DNA of 64,000 nt from Pseudaquidulcibacter sp041917055 (GCA_041917055.1 JAYRYJ010000012.1:33198-97197), one strand, 5' to 3'; positions 17,334 through 26,530 are shown, counted from the first letter of the stretch. Numbers and translations are program-made. Notes: generated by a model not told the origin, from the sequence alone.

Positions 17334-18743
17334 ATGAAATCGAAAATTCTTGTTTCTGTCGCAACTTTGGCGCTTCTTGTAACTTCCAACCAATCTTATG
17401 CAATTGTTGATGAGACTGAGGCCGAATTTAGAAGCCTTTACAAAGAATTAGTCGAAACTAATACAACGCTTTCGGCGGGCGATTGCACATTGGCGGCGCA
17501 AAGAATGGCGAACCGCCTATCTGTTGCCGGTTTTGACAGTGCCGATTTGAACGTTTTCACCCACCCCGATCATCCTAAAGAGGGTGGCTTGGTTGCTAAA
17601 TACAAAGGCTCCGACCCCTCTAAGAAGCCTATTCTATTACTAGCTCATATTGATGTCGTTGAGGCTAAGCGTGAAGATTGGATTCGCGACCCCTTCACTT
17701 TAATCGAAGAAGGCGGTTATTTTTACGCGCGCGGCACAATCGATGATAAAGCTATGGCGGCAATTTTCACTGACATGTTGGCCAATTGGAAAAAGCAAGG
17801 TTATATTCCAAAACGTGATGTCAAAATGGCGCTTACTTGTGGTGAAGAAACTTCGGGTTCTTTCAATGGTGCAAAATGGCTTGCTGAAAATCATAAGGAT
17901 TGGATCGATGCCGAATTTGCGATTAATGAAGGCGCGGGTGGCGCATTGGACGAAAAGGGCAATCGCCTTCTTTTGAATGTTCAAGCAGGTGAGAAAGTAT
18001 ATCAAGATTTCACTTTGACCACCACAAATCCCGGTGGGCATTCGTCACAACCTGTTCCGAAGAATGCTTTATACGAAATGTCAGGCGCAATTACGGCAAT
18101 TTCGAAACTTAAATTCCCTGTGCAATTGAATGATGCCAATCGAGAATTCTTCTCACGGACCGCATTAATACAAAAAGGCGAAATTGCATGGGCAATGAAA
18201 GAAATCGTCAAAAACCCTAAAAGCAAAAAGGCTGAAGGTATTTTGGCGAAAAACAAAGCATGGAATTCAATGCTTCGCACCACTTGTGTTGCGACCATGA
18301 TAGAAGGCGGTCACGCCAAAAATGCTTTGCCGCAATCTGTCAAGGCCAATGTAAATTGCCGTATGTTCCCGGGCACAAAGTCCGAAGAAGTTAAAGCCGC
18401 GATTGATAAGGCAATATCTGATGCCAATGTTAAAGTTGCGATTAATGAGCCAAGAAGCCCCGCGACCCCGACGCCAAAACTACCGAAAAGCATTTTGGCG
18501 CCAATCGAAGATATCGCAAGTCGTATTTTCCCCGGCACACCCGTGGTTCCGGTTTTGACCACAGGCGCGACGGATGCTATTTATACCAATGCAGTTGGCA
18601 TTCCGACCTATGGTTTTTCCGCAATTTTTGTTGACCCTGACCTTGGTGGTATTCATGGCTTGAATGAAAGAGTGCGCGTCAAATCATTGATGGACGCGCG
18701 CAAATTTCAAAATGAATTGATCAAATTCTATTCGAATAATTGA
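17334..18743 (+). CDS. periplasmic M20 family metallopeptidase
   Basis: A 469-residue zinc peptidase/deacylase of the M20/M25/M40 family. A signal peptide (MKSKILVSVATLALLVTSNQ, cleaved after QSYA) places it in the periplasm. Metal ligands are in LLLAHIDVVEA, YARGTIDDKAM, TCGEETSG and NEGAGG; the dimerisation domain starts near residue 220 and the last ligand is in GGIHGLNE. Substrates of this branch are usually dipeptides or acylated amino acids, which cannot be resolved here. It is transcribed alone; a GAGG ribosome site lies before the ATG. Confidence 0.88.
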   Translation: MKSKILVSVATLALLVTSNQSYAIVDETEAEFRSLYKELVETNTTLSAGDCTLAAQRMANRLSVAGFDSADLNVFTHPDHPKEGGLVAKYKGSDPSKKPILLLAHIDVVEAKREDWIRDPFTLIEEGGYFYARGTIDDKAMAAIFTDMLANWKKQGYIPKRDVKMALTCGEETSGSFNGAKWLAENHKDWIDAEFAINEGAGGALDEKGNRLLLNVQAGEKVYQDFTLTTTNPGGHSSQPVPKNALYEMSGAITAISKLKFPVQLNDANREFFSRTALIQKGEIAWAMKEIVKNPKSKKAEGILAKNKAWNSMLRTTCVATMIEGGHAKNALPQSVKANVNCRMFPGTKSEEVKAAIDKAISDANVKVAINEPRSPATPTPKLPKSILAPIEDIASRIFPGTPVVPVLTTGATDAIYTNAVGIPTYGFSAIFVDPDLGGIHGLNERVRVKSLMDARKFQNELIKFYSNN

Positions 18744-19190
18744 TTATTCGGCGGCAACCGGCTTTGGCAATGCCCTAATAATTAGGATTTCGCCGATAAA
18801 AAGGCCTGCAAACATTGGAATAATGAATGGCAAGATTTCCAAGGGCTTTGCCAAAGTCAAAACCAAAGCTGGCCCAGGGCATATGCCCACCAATCCCCAA
18901 CCAATGCCGAAAATCGCCGAACCGATAAGTATTTTATTGTCAAATTTCTGCGGCGGATTGTGAAACGCCGTATCTAAAATTGGCGCTTTGCGTTTCTTTG
19001 CGAGTAAGAAAAATGGCAATGCCACGCCAATCCCAGATGCCATTACCAATGCCAAAGCAGGCTTCCAAGCACCGAAAATATCAAGAAAACCAATAACATT
19101 GGCGGGGTTTAACATTCCCGAAATAGCAAGGCCAAGACCAAAAACAATAGCCAAAACAAAGGCCGAAAACTTCAATAATTCATCTCTCAT
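18744..19190 (-). CDS. YeeE/YedE family membrane protein, C-terminal partner
   Basis: A 148-residue, mostly hydrophobic protein with four predicted membrane segments and the GICPGPALVLTLA motif typical of the second half of YeeE/YedE sulfur transporters. The stop codon abuts that of the M20 peptidase on the other strand. Its ATG overlaps the upstream partner gene by 4 bases, so the two halves are translated together. Together they match the split form of the transporter (the DUF6691-type partner). A role in moving thiosulfate or another reduced sulfur species is known for the family and inferred here. Confidence 0.85.
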   Translation of the reverse strand: MRDELLKFSAFVLAIVFGLGLAISGMLNPANVIGFLDIFGAWKPALALVMASGIGVALPFFLLAKKRKAPILDTAFHNPPQKFDNKILIGSAIFGIGWGLVGICPGPALVLTLAKPLEILPFIIPMFAGLFIGEILIIRALPKPVAAE

Positions 19191-19606
19191 AATGCCACCA
19201 AATTCTTTACTAAAACCGTCAAAATCGCCGCTGCCATAAAGGTGCCCACGGCAACGACGGAACGTAATGAAAATCTTGAAATACCTGCAATACCATGTCC
19301 GGAGGTGCAACCATTTGCGATTTTTGCGCCAATACCCACCAAAAGACCCGAAATAGCCAAAAGCCCGATATTTTTTGGAATTTCCACATTGGCAAAAGTG
19401 CCATATAATGAAGCTATAACCCCCGAAACCAAAAGGCCCGCAATAAAATAGCCGCGCCATGACAAAGGGTTGCGTGCAAAATTATGGGCAATTCCGCTAA
19501 TCCCCAAAACCCGACCGTTCAAAAAATACAATAATCCGGTTGCAAGGCCGATTAATATTCCGCCAAAAATCGCCGCATAATACGGATTTGCTAAAACTGT
19601 GCTCAT
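19187..19606 (-). CDS. YeeE/YedE family membrane protein, N-terminal partner
   Basis: A 139-residue membrane protein with four hydrophobic segments and the signature GIGAKIANGCTSGHGIAG, whose Cys is the conserved sulfur-relay residue of YeeE-type transporters. The first gene of a two-gene operon: the second half lies downstream with a 4-base ATGA overlap. Fusion of the two gives a full-length YeeE-like protein. No sulfurtransferase, persulfide dioxygenase or ArsR-type regulator, common neighbours of this pair, is seen next to it. Confidence 0.86.
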   Translation of the reverse strand: MSTVLANPYYAAIFGGILIGLATGLLYFLNGRVLGISGIAHNFARNPLSWRGYFIAGLLVSGVIASLYGTFANVEIPKNIGLLAISGLLVGIGAKIANGCTSGHGIAGISRFSLRSVVAVGTFMAAAILTVLVKNLVAL

Positions 19607-19801
19607 AGGAAACCTCTTTTCCGGCGAAAAAATAGGTTTCTTTTCATGTTGGATTAATAGTAATTATTAGAAAACATCGCCGAATTTTTGATCAAATATA
19701 GAAAATTATTCTTTATTGGCCTCTGTCATCCAATTTCGCCTTGCAATTCATTTTTCATTCAGCAAACTGGGAATAGCTTTACACCATTAAGGGAGAGAGC
19801 G

Positions 19802-20869
19802 ATGCAAATTTCAGGGAAAAAATCTGTCACACCTATAATAGTGTCCTTGGCGCTTTTGGGCGCATCTGCGGGTCAGGCGCAGCCTTTCAAATTTAATCCA
19901 AAGCTTAAACCCGTTATTATAAAGGTTCAAAGCACGCCAACTAGTGAGATTAAGGCCAAACAATCCAATATTGTAAATACGGCGTCGGTTGCCACAAATG
20001 CGCCATTGAATAAAGGTGCAGTGCTTTCGGCCTTTGCATTCAATTTCAATAATGGCGATCATAAATTAAATACAATCGGTGTTTTGCAAAATAATGGCAA
20101 GGCAGAATTTACATTCAATGATCAAGATCGCAATGACCCGTTTTATGCGGATGCCAAATGGTTTTCATCGCCATCCATTAAAACCGGTTCAGTATATGCA
20201 GCAGGTGGCGGGGAATTTGATATTCCTTTGAGCTATAATCCAAATAGCGCCACCGCACCAAATAGCCAAATAGACTCATTAAAGAGTTCAACGCCAAAGC
20301 CGCCGCCACCGGGATATACCGCTGTTCTTTCAGGTTTCAAATTTGAAAGAAAGCCTGGCACAGATGCCAATATTCGCACCATCGGTGTGCGCATTGACCC
20401 GGCAACTAATAAGGTTCGTGTCACTTTAATCGACGACCAAGGAACTGATTTTCGCGGTCTTGAATATGCCGTGGCGGCGGGGTTTGCCATGAGCCTTGCA
20501 CCAATGGGGCAGATGGAAGCCCTGTTTGGAACCGGCGCCGCAGCCACTGCCTTCGTGGTCGCCAATGAATTTGACAAACAAAATAAGCGCGCATTTGCCG
20601 TCACGGTGCAATATGCATGGGTCCCAAATGATTTGATCACGGCAACTGGTGCGGTCTCGGGCGCAGGGCGCGCAATTGAAAGCGGTCGGACACCAATTGC
20701 CGGCGAAAAGACCGCCCTCACCGGTTTTTTGTTTAATTTCAATAATTCGGACCACCATATTCTTCAGGCCAAGATTGACCTTTCCAATCCGTCGGATGCC
20801 GCAAATTATCAAGATGGCAATGGCGATGATCCATTTCAATATTATATTGATTATGCAGTCGTGAAGTAA
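19802..20869 (+). CDS. secreted protein of unknown function with an internal repeat
   Basis: A 355-residue protein with a clear signal peptide (residues 1-27, ending SAGQAQ) and GGGAGAG before the ATG. Two similar modules stand out: about residues 68-120 (LSAFAFNFNNGDHKLNTIGV through DRNDPFYADAKW) and about 300-355 (LTGFLFNFNNSDHHILQAKI through GDDPFQYYIDYAVVK). A third, more diverged copy lies near residues 170-260 (LSGFKFERKPGTDANIRTIG). All share a SGF.F....D....TIGV pattern, which suggests repeated beta-sandwich units. I do not recognise the family. It is followed, 26 bases on, by a serine hydrolase and may share its transcript. Confidence 0.75.
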   Translation: MQISGKKSVTPIIVSLALLGASAGQAQPFKFNPKLKPVIIKVQSTPTSEIKAKQSNIVNTASVATNAPLNKGAVLSAFAFNFNNGDHKLNTIGVLQNNGKAEFTFNDQDRNDPFYADAKWFSSPSIKTGSVYAAGGGEFDIPLSYNPNSATAPNSQIDSLKSSTPKPPPPGYTAVLSGFKFERKPGTDANIRTIGVRIDPATNKVRVTLIDDQGTDFRGLEYAVAAGFAMSLAPMGQMEALFGTGAAATAFVVANEFDKQNKRAFAVTVQYAWVPNDLITATGAVSGAGRAIESGRTPIAGEKTALTGFLFNFNNSDHHILQAKIDLSNPSDAANYQDGNGDDPFQYYIDYAVVK

Positions 20870-20895
20870 TAGTCTGCCCTAAAAAAGGGGCGGAA

Positions 20896-22089
20896 ATGCA
20901 AAAGAGATATATTGCACTTGGAATAATCGGCGCATTGATTATTGGCGCGGTCATAAAATGGTTCAGTTTTGACGATGAAACGCGCGCTGTTCTCAAAACC
21001 TTGCCGACGCAGAAGAATATTTTGCAATGGACACAAGAACAGCGCCACGCCGCATTTCGCGCAATGGATAGGCTGACTCTTATTGCCAAAAACCGCACGA
21101 TTGCCGCCTCGAAAACGCCTTTGAAGCTTGAAAATGGCCCGCCATTATTGATTCCGAATGTCGATGAATATATGAAAGGTCAAAATTCGGCGGCTATTGT
21201 TATTATTCATAATGGCAAATTGGTTTTTGAAAAATACGGCCTCGATTTCAATGAAAAAGGCCGTTGGACCAGTTTTTCGGTCGCCAAATCACTAACTTCC
21301 ACGCTGGTTGGCGCAGCTATTCAAGATGGCGCTATTAAAAGTCTTGATGACAATATTGTGCAATATATCCCGGATTTTAAGGGTTCGGCCTATGATGGGG
21401 TGACGGTTCGTCAAGTTTTGACCATGACATCAGGCATTAAATGGAATGAGGATTATGAAGACCCAAATTCCGACGTAAGCCGCTTCAATTTCGTTAAACC
21501 TGATGCAGGAATTGACGCCACGGTTTCCTATTTGCGTAAATTGCCACGCGCCCATGAACCGGGGACATTTTGGAATTATAATACTGCCGAAACCAATTTG
21601 ATTGGGGTTTTGGTGAGTTCGGCGACCAAAAAACACCTTTCCGATTATCTTCAAGAAAAAATCTGGCAACCTTTTGGTATGGAGGCCGACGCAACATGGC
21701 TTTTGGGCCCCACGGGGCACGAAATTGCAGGTTGTTGCATTCAAGCCGCCACGCGTGATTATGCGCGGTTTGGCATGTTTCTTTTGGCGAATGGTGTCGC
21801 GGGAGGAAAGCAAATCGTGCCGCCCGATTGGTTCAAAATGGCGATTGTTAAACAACAAGACATTGGCGTTAAAGGCGAAGGCTATGGCTTCCAATGGTGG
21901 ACAAATGACGATGGCTCAGTTGCCGCCCAAGGCATTTTCGGACAAGGCATTTTCATAGACCCCAAACGCAATTTAGTAATCGCCTCAAACTCAAACTGGA
22001 CCCGAGCGACACTAGGGCCGGAGCCAGCAACACGCGATGCTTTTTACAAGCAGGTGCAAGGGTTGGTTGATAATTTGCCCAGACATTAG
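20896..22089 (+). CDS. membrane-anchored beta-lactamase-fold serine hydrolase
   Basis: A 397-residue serine hydrolase of the class C beta-lactamase/esterase superfamily. An N-terminal hydrophobic segment (about residues 5-22) anchors or exports it. The catalytic SxxK is SVAK at 128-131, the tyrosine motif is WNYNTAE near residue 218, and the third conserved stretch is FGQGIF. DGAIKSLDDNIVQYIP and VRQVLTMTSGI follow the family pattern. It most resembles 6-aminohexanoate-dimer hydrolase-type enzymes, but the substrate is unknown. Its last codons abut a truncated PIN toxin gene. Confidence 0.85.
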   Translation: MQKRYIALGIIGALIIGAVIKWFSFDDETRAVLKTLPTQKNILQWTQEQRHAAFRAMDRLTLIAKNRTIAASKTPLKLENGPPLLIPNVDEYMKGQNSAAIVIIHNGKLVFEKYGLDFNEKGRWTSFSVAKSLTSTLVGAAIQDGAIKSLDDNIVQYIPDFKGSAYDGVTVRQVLTMTSGIKWNEDYEDPNSDVSRFNFVKPDAGIDATVSYLRKLPRAHEPGTFWNYNTAETNLIGVLVSSATKKHLSDYLQEKIWQPFGMEADATWLLGPTGHEIAGCCIQAATRDYARFGMFLLANGVAGGKQIVPPDWFKMAIVKQQDIGVKGEGYGFQWWTNDDGSVAAQGIFGQGIFIDPKRNLVIASNSNWTRATLGPEPATRDAFYKQVQGLVDNLPRH

Positions 22090-22405
22090 CAATTCGCTTT
22101 GGATTGAATACGAAGACGTTTTTTCACGCGACTTTGTTTTTTCCAAGTCGGAATTGAATCTAGATGACAGGGAAACGGTTCTCATAGCATTTTTAGAAAT
22201 CTGCGATTGGTATGAAATTCACTTTATTTGGCGACCAAACTTAAAAGATGAAGCGGACAATCACATTGTTGACTTGGCTATCGCCTCTGGTGCAAGTTTT
22301 GTAATAACCAATAATACTCGTGATTTTAAGGGTTCAAACCTAACATTCGACCATTTGCAAATCGTAACACCGAGCGCTTTTTTAGAGATGAGGAAAGAAT
22401 TATGA
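22079..22405 (+). pseudogene. N-terminally truncated PIN-domain toxin
   Basis: The frame encodes the C-terminal part of a PIN-domain RNase toxin: WIEYEDVFSR, DEADNHIVDLA, SFVITNNTRDF and the terminal LQIVTPSAFLEM. The N-terminal 40-50 residues, which carry the first catalytic Asp of the DTN motif, are missing; recognisable sequence begins right where the serine hydrolase gene ends. An in-frame start exists inside that gene (22037), but the peptide added is not PIN-like. The remnant lacks part of the active site and is probably inactive. It overlaps its antitoxin by ATGA. Confidence 0.75.
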
Positions 22406-22629
22406 GTGTCATAACATTGAGAATTCAAGACGAACATCATCAGAGACTAAAAGAACTTGCAAAAGCTCGCGGCATAAGTGTGAATAAATTGTTTGAACAT
22501 TTCACAATTGGCGCAATTGCAGAATTTGACGCCGAAACAAGGTTCAAACTAAGGAAAATGGGCGCAGATAAGAAGCGTGCGCTTGAAATTTTGGATATGC
22601 TTGACAAGCATTTTGAAAACGAAGGATAA
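22402..22629 (+). CDS. ribbon-helix-helix type antitoxin
   Basis: A 75-residue protein beginning MSVITLRIQDEHHQRLKELA, the N-terminal strand and helix of a ribbon-helix-helix DNA-binding fold, followed by SVNKLFEH. Such proteins pair with PIN toxins of the COG1569 type and repress their own operon. The start codon overlaps the stop of the truncated PIN gene, so toxin precedes antitoxin. The antitoxin looks intact although its toxin partner is broken. Confidence 0.78.
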   Translation: MSVITLRIQDEHHQRLKELAKARGISVNKLFEHFTIGAIAEFDAETRFKLRKMGADKKRALEILDMLDKHFENEG

Positions 22630-22641
22630 TATAAATTATTC

Positions 22642-23682
22642 TCACCGCTCCCAAAAAAACGGATAAACCTCCACCCATTCTATTTTCTCACCTTTAGCAC
22701 GTTGGGCTATGATGTATTCAACGACTTTTTTGGTTTGCGAAATCGACCTATCTGCCATGGTTAAATCGATTGTTCCGTGTCCGGGCATGAGGACGTCAAA
22801 TTTTACGGGTTTTCCGTTAATTGAAAAATTCATGATTTTATCAAGCGAATGAGAATATTGCACCCAATCGGCATAGGGATTGCCCATCCAAGCATGGCGC
22901 CCATTGTGTAATGCTATATCGCCCGAAATAAGAAAATTTTTGCCGTCGCGCGCGAAATAGAAAACTGTTGAACCCGGCGTGTGGCCTTCGCTATTTAATG
23001 CGTGAATTGTAAGATTGCCGAATTTAAGAATGTCGCCGTCATGAATGCGATTATCAATCGGACACGGAATACATTTGCCTTCGGCCTGTTCTTCAACCCA
23101 TGTCGCAACAATCGAGTTACAGCTTTCCATTGGGTGGGCGTCCCCTTTGCCAATATAGGTTTTTGCGCCCATTTTCTTCCAAAAATGGCAAGATTGCCCA
23201 TGGTCGATATGGCAATGAGTCAATAGGACCCATTTCACGTCTTTGGCTTTAAATCCTAATTCCTTGATGTGTCCGATGATTTCATTTTGCCATTTATCAA
23301 GACTTGGATCAATTAATAAAAGGCCTTTTGAGGTATCAATCAGATAGGTTTGTTGTTCCAAACTATTGGTGCCGATTGACCAAATACCATTGGCGATTTG
23401 CCATGGATTTTTACTTAAAACCAGTTTTCCCGCCACCCAATCGTCACGAATTTTTTTGCCCTCTTGTGCAAAATCCGACCATTTTTGACCTTTTTGAAGC
23501 GCGTTAATTGTCGCCAAATCAACATAAGTGTCCAAAGTCGGAACAATCTCCTGTCCCCAAGGGGTAGTCATTACGAATGGCCTATTGCCTTTGATTTTTC
23601 CACCATCATTTAAGTCATGCGCGTTTGAAAAGGCGGGCAAAATTAGAGTGAAAATTAAGGCAAGAAGGGAAAAAAGTCTCAT
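22642..23682 (-). CDS. exported metallo-beta-lactamase-fold hydrolase
   Basis: A 346-residue protein with a signal peptide (MRLFSLLALIFTLILPAFSN, cleaved near NAHD). The zinc motif is THCHIDHGQS, HxHxDH with Cys at the variable position, and later ligands are in NSEGHTPGS, SGDIALH and MPGHGTID. The layout resembles the subclass B3-like branch, where substrates range from beta-lactams to lactones, so resistance should not be assumed. I use the second Met; the first adds 8 polar residues before the signal peptide. It converges on the antitoxin gene with 12 bases between stops. Confidence 0.85.
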   Translation of the reverse strand: MRLFSLLALIFTLILPAFSNAHDLNDGGKIKGNRPFVMTTPWGQEIVPTLDTYVDLATINALQKGQKWSDFAQEGKKIRDDWVAGKLVLSKNPWQIANGIWSIGTNSLEQQTYLIDTSKGLLLIDPSLDKWQNEIIGHIKELGFKAKDVKWVLLTHCHIDHGQSCHFWKKMGAKTYIGKGDAHPMESCNSIVATWVEEQAEGKCIPCPIDNRIHDGDILKFGNLTIHALNSEGHTPGSTVFYFARDGKNFLISGDIALHNGRHAWMGNPYADWVQYSHSLDKIMNFSINGKPVKFDVLMPGHGTIDLTMADRSISQTKKVVEYIIAQRAKGEKIEWVEVYPFFWER

Positions 23683-23719
23683 AACCAATTCTTGCCTATT
23701 TCGCATCGAAAATCAAAGC

Positions 23720-23748
23720 AAAAATGGCGGGTGCCCCATTGCACCCGC
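23720..23748 (-). terminator. Rho-independent terminator of the ro60-rtcB operon
   Basis: Read on the minus strand, the stem GCGGGTGC/GCACCCGC with a 6-nt loop is followed by CATTTTTGC, just past the rtcB stop codon. This closes the leftward operon. The metallo-beta-lactamase gene starts about 40 bases further on and so needs its own promoter in this space. Confidence 0.75.
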
Positions 23749-23756
23749 CCCCGCCA

Positions 23757-24983
23757 TTATCCTTTCACACAAACAATCTGGCGAAGCGTGTGAAGGATTT
23801 CGACATGATCTGATTGTGCCGCCATTACTGCATCAATATCCTTATATGCCGCAGGGGTTTCGTCAATCACATCAATATCTTTTCGGCATTCCACATTTGC
23901 GGTCGCTTTAATGTGATCCTCAAGTGTGAAACGGCGTTTTGCCTCGGCGCGCGACATGGCACGCCCTGCCCCATGCGAACATGAACAGAATGCATGACGC
24001 GACGCCTCATTATCAATTCCGCGAACAATGAAGGATTTCGCCCCCATTGAACCCGGAATAATTCCAAGGGTTTCTGAAGTAAGGCGAACCGCACCTTTAC
24101 GTGTCACATAGACTTTTTCACCGAAATGTTTTTCATGTGCCACATAATTATGGTGACAATTCACTGCTTCACAATCGCACTCAAATGGTTTCGGCACGGT
24201 TTCAGAAAGCGCCGCCAAAGCCGCATCCATCATGATTTCACGATTTGCTAGGGCAAATTTTTGCGCCCAAGAAACCGCAAACATATAATCGCCAAAAAGT
24301 TCCGAACCTTCAGGGATATAAGCAAGGTCGGCATCGGGAAGATTAATGAACCAACGTCTCATTTCGTGTTTGGCGCGTTCAATAAAATATGACCCAATTC
24401 TATTGCCAATTCCACGCGAACCGGAATGAAGCATTACCCAGACGCTATCCCCTTCATCAAGGCAAACCTCAACAAAATGGTTACCGGTGCCAAGAGTTCC
24501 AAGGTGATTTGCCGCGCGATTTGCCGCTTGCGAAATTTTTGGGTGCTTATCCTTAATTTTCGCAAGCCCCTCGACATGCGCTCCAAAAACTTTGGCGTTT
24601 TTGTCGGAAACATCGCCCCATGCGCCACGGTCATTTGTTCCGCCATTATCCGTTCTGCCATGAGGAATACGTTTTTCGATTGCATCTCTAAGGCCGAAAA
24701 GATTGTCCGGTAAATCGCGTGCATTAAGTGTGGTTCTGACTGCCATCATGCCACAACCAATGTCCACGCCGACTGCAGCAGGGATGATTGCGCCTTTGGT
24801 TGGAATTACCGACCCGACAGTTGCGCCCATGCCCCAGTGAACATCGGGCATAATCGCGACATGCGAATGAATAAAAGGCATTGAGGCAATATTATCAAGC
24901 TGTTTCCTTGCTTGCGCCTCAACATCAACCCCGTCAATCCAGGCCTTAATTAGGCCGCCGTTTGCGCCTTCAAAAACTTTCAT
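23757..24983 (-). CDS. rtcB: RNA-splicing ligase RtcB
   Basis: GTP- and Mn-dependent ligase that joins 3'-phosphate or 2',3'-cyclic phosphate ends to 5'-OH RNA ends. Metal and guanylylation residues lie in VGVDIGCGM, NHFVEVC, HSGSRGIG, CHHNY and CSHGAGRAMSR. The start preceded by GGAGAA gives 408 residues, the same as E. coli RtcB. It is the last gene of ro60-HTH-rtcB and ends at a strong terminator. No RtcA cyclase and no RtcR/sigma-54 activator is present in the window, unlike the enterobacterial rtc operon. Confidence 0.96.
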   Translation of the reverse strand: MKVFEGANGGLIKAWIDGVDVEAQARKQLDNIASMPFIHSHVAIMPDVHWGMGATVGSVIPTKGAIIPAAVGVDIGCGMMAVRTTLNARDLPDNLFGLRDAIEKRIPHGRTDNGGTNDRGAWGDVSDKNAKVFGAHVEGLAKIKDKHPKISQAANRAANHLGTLGTGNHFVEVCLDEGDSVWVMLHSGSRGIGNRIGSYFIERAKHEMRRWFINLPDADLAYIPEGSELFGDYMFAVSWAQKFALANREIMMDAALAALSETVPKPFECDCEAVNCHHNYVAHEKHFGEKVYVTRKGAVRLTSETLGIIPGSMGAKSFIVRGIDNEASRHAFCSCSHGAGRAMSRAEAKRRFTLEDHIKATANVECRKDIDVIDETPAAYKDIDAVMAAQSDHVEILHTLRQIVCVKG

Positions 24984-25028
24984 TTTCTTCTCCATACGAT
25001 GCCAACCCATTGTATGGAGGCATCTTTT

Positions 25029-25226
25029 TTAGGGCTTTTCGCCCGTTAATTCATAAATTTTGAGCCATGCATTAACTGCGGCAACTACTGGTCCCGGGAT
25101 TAAGAGGCCCGCAAACCATCTAGAAACTGAGGAACGATCCACACCCAAATGTTCAGAAAGTCGTGATTGCCAGCCACGATCACCAAACAAAAGAATTGAC
25201 GCTTTCCTCAGTTCCTCGGGTGTCAT
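25029..25226 (-). CDS. small helix-turn-helix protein in the ro60-rtcB operon
   Basis: A 65-residue protein. RLSEHLGVDRSSVSRWFAG is a clear XRE-like helix-turn-helix (about residues 22-40), and nearly the whole protein is this domain. Its start overlaps the Ro60 stop (ATGA), and rtcB begins about 45 bases later, so the three are one transcript. It could be an autoregulator; the long palindrome at 26771-26791 upstream of the operon is a candidate binding site, but that is inference. Close homologues are often phage or Cro-like proteins, so origin by transfer is possible. Confidence 0.8.
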   Translation of the reverse strand: MTPEELRKASILLFGDRGWQSRLSEHLGVDRSSVSRWFAGLLIPGPVVAAVNAWLKIYELTGEKP

Positions 25227-26530
25227 TTTTGGCTTTCCCCATTTTCAAATTCATTTATGAATTTCAAAACTGCTTCTGAGAAACCATCGATATGAACCCA
25301 ATCGCCATATCCGACACCATATTGATTAGACGCAACATTAATCATATACGCCCGTTTCGCCTTTGGTTTTGGCAATTGGTCCTGGCTTTGTTCGTCCGTG
25401 ATAATTATTAAGCGGTCGTGCCGCAAATTATTCACTTTATTCAAAGCCTTACCAAGCAAAGTTGATGAATGAAACTGCGAATTAACAATAACATCAACAC
25501 CCGCCATTCCGCGACGCGGGGGAACCTCGACAGTTTCTTGTGAAAATGTGAAGACCCGAACGTCGCCCGGAAATATTGAGGCAAGCGTTGCCGCCGCATC
25601 CATTCGTGTCAAATCTGACTTCCGCGAAAGGCGCGCATCCATCGAACCTGATACATCCACCAATATGATGGTTTTGCCGGGCAGAATCGGGCTTTCAAGA
25701 ATGCTTTCTTGAAGTGCCTGATCAAGCCAAGGCTCAAACACAGGTGCTGAACGCGCCGCTGCGACAAAACGGAAAGGCAAAACACGTTTTGCGCCTTTAC
25801 GGGCAATAATCGCGCTTTTGACTAAATCCATATCGACATCAGCCTCATGCATGTTTCGCAAATTCCGCAAAAGCGCGAGATAACCAAGTTTGCCTTCACA
25901 AATTAGTTTAGTGAAGACTTCTCGTTTATCATGGCCCGCCGAAAGCGCGACTTCCCAAGTATCGGGGCTTGGAAGGCAATTATCGGCCAATTGTTTGAAC
26001 ACAATTCTTTGCGCCTCGTCTTTTGGCTTGGCATGGCACAAAAACAATGCGTCGCGCAATTTAACTGGCGCGTCGCGATTGTATTTCGCCAATTGGTAAG
26101 CATCGAATTTGTTAAATGCTTTGCTTAGACCCAGTTTCAATTGCTTTGCCAATGGTTGTTTTCCGTTTTTGAAATACAATGCCAAAAGCTCGGTGATTTC
26201 ATCGGGTCTTTGAATTGTTTCGGCAATAGTATCTGAAACCAAATTACCTTTTGCGAATTTGATCAATGCCAAAAGAAGCAATAATGGTGCGTGGCGCAAA
26301 TTATGTTTGCTACGTGCCTCTATTGCCAATTGCGCAATGATTTCGGGCGACACCTCTTGTGCGCGCGCCATTATCCTATCGGCAATTGATTGACCATTTT
26401 CGTAGAATTCATCTTCCCATAAGAAGCAAGACAATAATGAACGTCTTAATTCCTGCTCCGCACTAATACGTGCGGCGGGTGCGCCCTCTCTTGTGATGCC
26501 GGGGCGCGAGGCAAATAAATTGAACCTCAT
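25223..26530 (-). CDS. rsr: Ro60-like TROVE domain RNA-binding protein
   Basis: A 435-residue bacterial homologue of the Ro60 autoantigen. The N-terminal part (about 15-275) is the all-helical TROVE ring (QSIADRIMARAQEVSPEIIAQ, ARSKHNLRHAPLLLLLAL, AKYNRDAPVKLRDALFLCHA, LRNLRNMHEADVD) that binds Y RNAs and misfolded RNA ends. The C-terminal part is a von Willebrand A-like domain with the MIDAS motif DVSGSM at 292-297 and a later ITDEQS. It is overlapped by the HTH gene and followed by rtcB. Upstream on the same strand lies a tRNA-like RNA that fits a Y RNA partner. The symbol follows usage for Deinococcus and Salmonella Ro proteins. Confidence 0.92.
   Translation of the reverse strand: MRFNLFASRPGITREGAPAARISAEQELRRSLLSCFLWEDEFYENGQSIADRIMARAQEVSPEIIAQLAIEARSKHNLRHAPLLLLLALIKFAKGNLVSDTIAETIQRPDEITELLALYFKNGKQPLAKQLKLGLSKAFNKFDAYQLAKYNRDAPVKLRDALFLCHAKPKDEAQRIVFKQLADNCLPSPDTWEVALSAGHDKREVFTKLICEGKLGYLALLRNLRNMHEADVDMDLVKSAIIARKGAKRVLPFRFVAAARSAPVFEPWLDQALQESILESPILPGKTIILVDVSGSMDARLSRKSDLTRMDAAATLASIFPGDVRVFTFSQETVEVPPRRGMAGVDVIVNSQFHSSTLLGKALNKVNNLRHDRLIIITDEQSQDQLPKPKAKRAYMINVASNQYGVGYGDWVHIDGFSEAVLKFINEFENGESQK

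Noticed and set aside
18744..19460. One long membrane protein frame of 238 codons
   Set aside because: Its first 90 codons are an out-of-frame reading of the partner YeeE gene; the true second gene starts at 19190 with an ATGA overlap.
22642..23682. Calling the metallo-beta-lactamase-fold enzyme an antibiotic resistance gene
   Set aside because: The fold and HxHxDH motif are shared by many lactonases and hydrolases; nothing in sequence or context points to beta-lactams.
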